From Stemphylium vesicarium (lineage: Eukaryota > Ascomycota > Dothideomycetes > Pleosporales > Pleosporaceae), in NCBI GenBank assembly GCA_004380135.1, contig QXCR01000250.1:1-30266 (forward strand): a stretch of DNA of 30,266 nt, given 5' to 3'. Shown one piece after another: positions 30,168 to 30,266 of this stretch; position 1 is the stretch's first letter, and each line of letters opens with the position of its first letter. Position numbers and translations under genes: made by a program. The notes beneath the pieces are model-generated. The model ran no database searches and was not told where the DNA came from. It was given only the letters and a program-made list of their open reading frames with translations.

Positions 30168-30266
30168 TCAGATGAGTTCTGCACCGAGCTCGTATCTGAT
30201 TTGCTCTTCGATCCATTCGCACTTTTCTGGGATATGGAAGCCCACTAGGTAGATGTGGTACTCGGC
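30168..30266 (-). CDS. Possible C-terminus of a gene running off the right edge
   Basis: Reading the minus strand from the window edge, 32 codons are open with protein-like composition (EYHIYLVGFHIPEKCEWIEE and then QIRYELGAELI) before a TGA at 30168-30170. The stretch is too short to assign a family. It may be the last exon of a gene outside the window or a chance open frame. Confidence 0.35.
   Translation of the reverse strand, partial: AEYHIYLVGFHIPEKCEWIEEQIRYELGAELI

Noticed and set aside
29681..30175. 164-codon plus-strand open frame near the right edge
   Set aside because: Irregular composition, no family signature, and it ends opposite a more protein-like minus-strand C-terminus. 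Kept only as a remark in the intergenic entry.

Overview
The window looks like nuclear DNA of a filamentous ascomycete, most likely a Dothideomycete (Pleosporales-like). The protein-coding genes carry short introns (about 49-121 nt) with GTRNGY-type donors and CAG/TAG/AAG acceptors. Genes lie on both strands with their own intergenic spacers. The families present (GH13 maltase, SulP permease, Emp24/p24, NmrA-like oxidoreductase, MFS transporter, DUF6604) fit that group. This placement is inference from gene content, not from a search.

Layout. 1-3.1 kb: a repeat cluster, a DUF6604-type gene interrupted by one in-frame TGA, and a three-exon, four-span membrane protein of unknown role (minus strand). 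3.1-7.4 kb: a divergent promoter with CreA-like sites, then a 598-aa GH13 alpha-glucosidase (plus) that converges on a 524-aa Myb/SANT protein rich in GW/WG motifs (minus). 8.1-9.0 kb: a four-exon Emp24 orthologue (plus). 9.7-11.5 kb: an intronless 572-aa protein with a disordered N half (plus). 11.9-14.3 kb: a conserved 797-aa fungal protein (minus). 14.4-17.1 kb: 2.8 kb with no convincing gene. 17.1-19.2 kb: a SulP sulfate permease with a STAS domain (plus). 19.5-22.0 kb: two closely spaced minus-strand ORFs that share one frame and are separated by a single TGA; the upstream one has three C2HC zinc-binding motifs. 22.66-22.80 kb: a 147-bp TA-flanked foldback element (MITE). 23.1-23.6 kb: a small ORF broken by an in-frame TAA. 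23.9-25.0 kb: an NmrA-like NAD(P)-binding protein (minus). 25.0-27.1 kb: mostly unassigned sequence. 27.1-29.2 kb: a five-exon MFS transporter (minus). At the right edge there may be the C-terminus of a further minus-strand gene.

The genes do not form an obvious pathway or secondary-metabolite cluster; they read as ordinary independent fungal genes with some accessory material. The observations most worth a second look are the GW/WG-rich Myb/SANT protein, the single in-frame stops that interrupt otherwise open frames (two of them TGA), the MITE, and the Emp24 gene whose sorting tail lies on an 18-nt last exon. I found no clear evidence of a wholly new multi-gene system.
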